A stretch of 64,000 bases of DNA from Patellaria atrata CBS 101060. Lineage: Eukaryota; Ascomycota; Dothideomycetes; Patellariales; Patellariaceae. Shown here one piece after another: positions 62,611 through 64,000 of this stretch. The notes under the pieces are model-generated. The model was not told the DNA's origin. It ran no database searches and worked only from the letters and a program-made list of their open reading frames with translations. Made by a program: the position numbers and the translations under genes. The stretch is taken from positions 486,702-550,701 of the forward strand of contig MU006091.1 in the NCBI GenBank assembly GCA_010093705.1, given 5' to 3'. Every line of letters begins with the position of its first letter. The first letter of the stretch is position 1.

Positions 62611-64000
62611 GCGTATGTGGATGGAATGGGATCGATTGGGAGCTGGGACCGGGGAGTTTGTGGTTTTTATAGGGAGTAATGGGCGTCAATTTATCTTTTA
62701 GGACGGTTTTGTGCGCCATGGATAGGAATCTTGACATTCAAAAAGGCAGAGAGTGAGGGTTTCATTACGCGAGCTATCCGCTACTAAGTGTATACAATAG
62801 CGTTGTTTCCATTTGGAGTTTCAGGCGTCGAGAAGCGTGGCATGGTTTTTTAAGTTCGACAGGCGTAGCGTAGTGAATTTTGGAGTTACAATTCTCTCGA
62901 GACTAGTGCGTGATGTTTTGATGCTTTGTCTAATGATACCTTAATAATAAGGTAATAAATACAAAGCGTGATGAAAGCATGTGACAGTGGAGTGACAACC
63001 GGGGAGCTAGGCAGGATGACGTCGCTATGCAGCGTGGATAGCTCCGAAGACTCAAAGCAACGGGAGCATTCAATACGGAAGACACGGATGCTGAGTTACC
63101 CTACCTTAAAGCAAACCAAGGTACCGGCTTTCAACATGGGCTTCGATCAATTATTGGGCACACGCTCTCCTCTTACCCTGCAGAGCCGAACACGACGATT
63201 TCTCCGCTCTCCGCTCTCCCATCTCTGATGCTCCACCACCAACCCCGCAATAATGTGCTGTGTACAGTACAGTACAGTACCTTATGTTTGCTGTCGTTGG
63301 GAATTTCGCATTGAGTGGCCTACGGTATAGAAGAGGTACTGAGGACCCTGAGTCTGTCATAGTATCATCATAATTGACTGATTCTCCAGAGAAATTTCTT
63401 CATGGAGATTTTGAAGTTTGTGTCGTGAGATGTTGAGGAAGTTCTGTTGGTCACCGGAAAGGGCAGAATTTAGGTGAGAAGGAGGATTGCCTCTTGGCGG
63501 CATGGCGGGGCCAACGTTCTAAGGGCGGCTCATGGAAGGTGCGCTAGGGCCGGCTTAGGAAGGGAGCTCTCCCTCGTGGTTTCTGATAAGGTACGGAGTT
63601 CTGCGCGAAAGGAAGTGACCAAAAAGGGAACAGTCAGTTGGGACTGTTAGATTTTGTGGCAATGAAGCTTGACGGGAGGGAGGGCATATCTTGTCACCCT
63701 TTATAGCTTCCCGAGGACATTTTGAGACCGGATCGATGGCAAGTTGACGTGCAAAGCCGTGGGAAAGAGGGTTTGATCACGAGCAGATTGAGCATGGCGC
63801 GGACTGATGCAACCGCGAACAGGGAAAGCCGATCACCAACGAAAGACTCCACCACCTTAAGAAACTTCATCACCCAACCTCCACCCTTTTCACTCATTCA
63901 CTTTTTTATGTTCACTGGCACCATATTCAATCTTCGAAGACCGCCGAATTACTTCTGCCCGCGAGCGATTACTTAACGCCGGTAATACGAACAATTTCCA
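62611..64000. other. Intergenic region, right edge
   Basis: TRA1 3' flank, then noncoding DNA. GTACAGTACAGTACAGTAC lies at 63262-63280 and is followed by CTTAT, a block shared with 22172-22185. The last about 200 bases (CT-rich from 63860) look like a promoter for a plus-strand gene beyond the window. The frame at 63722-63976 has no recognisable domain. Confidence 0.5.

Overview
The window is nuclear DNA from a filamentous ascomycete fungus. Genes are split by many short introns (mostly about 50-120 nt) with GTAAGT/GTATGT-type donors and CTAAC/CTGAC-type branch points. They encode ordinary fungal proteins, including TRA1, the PP2A B56 subunit, TFIIIC tau95, COX6, LYS1, SPC3, a PHO89-like transporter and an LCCL-domain protein. 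The gene set fits Pezizomycotina; a Leotiomycete origin is only a guess. I see no bacterial operons, rRNA genes or CRISPR arrays, and no recognisable intact transposon.

Layout. 1-1.4 kb: nothing certain. 1.4-3.8 kb (-): PP2A B56 regulatory subunit, divergent from TFIIIC tau95 at 4.8-7.5 kb (+), which is interrupted by a 241-base assembly gap. 8-10.3 kb (-): secreted, probably GPI-anchored S41-type peptidase. 12.4-14.2 kb (-): BCS1-like AAA ATPase. 16.2-17.7 kb (-): secreted DUF1996 protein. 19.8-21.8 kb (-): LCCL multi-pass membrane protein, divergent from an ARO8-like aminotransferase (22.7-24.6 kb, +). COX6 (24.9-25.6 kb, +) and a flavin monooxygenase (26.4-28.1 kb, +) follow. 28.9-31.2 kb (+): orphan coiled-coil/proline-rich locus whose gene structure I could not fully resolve. 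31.7-32.5 kb (-): p24 cargo receptor. 32.7-33.9 kb (-): SLAC1/Mae1-type transporter with an in-frame TGA. 34.5-35.3 kb (+): SPC3. 35.7-36.5 kb (-): DJ-1/PfpI protein. 37.3-38.9 kb (-): LYS1 with microexons. 38.9-43.75 kb: a gene desert. 43.75-45.6 kb (+): PHO89-like phosphate symporter. 45.8-46.6 kb (-): GNAT acetyltransferase. 47-47.5 kb: AT-rich stretch holding a tRNA-like Pol III unit. 48.4-50.3 kb (-): APC6/Cut9, divergent from TRA1 (51.0-62.6 kb, +), an 11.5 kb giant gene with one intron.

The genes do not form a biosynthetic cluster. They are housekeeping functions (transcription, cell cycle, secretion, respiration, lysine synthesis, phosphate uptake) mixed with a few accessory genes. 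Three early-secretory genes lie within about 20 kb (p24, SPC3 and a GPI-type precursor), but nothing suggests a functional cluster. The points most worth checking are the nonsense codon in the anion/dicarboxylate transporter, the orphan locus at 29-31 kb, the Pol III-like unit at 47.4 kb and the 17-nt and 27-nt exons of LYS1. Exon boundaries were placed by hand from splice signals and protein continuity; no alignment or expression data were available.
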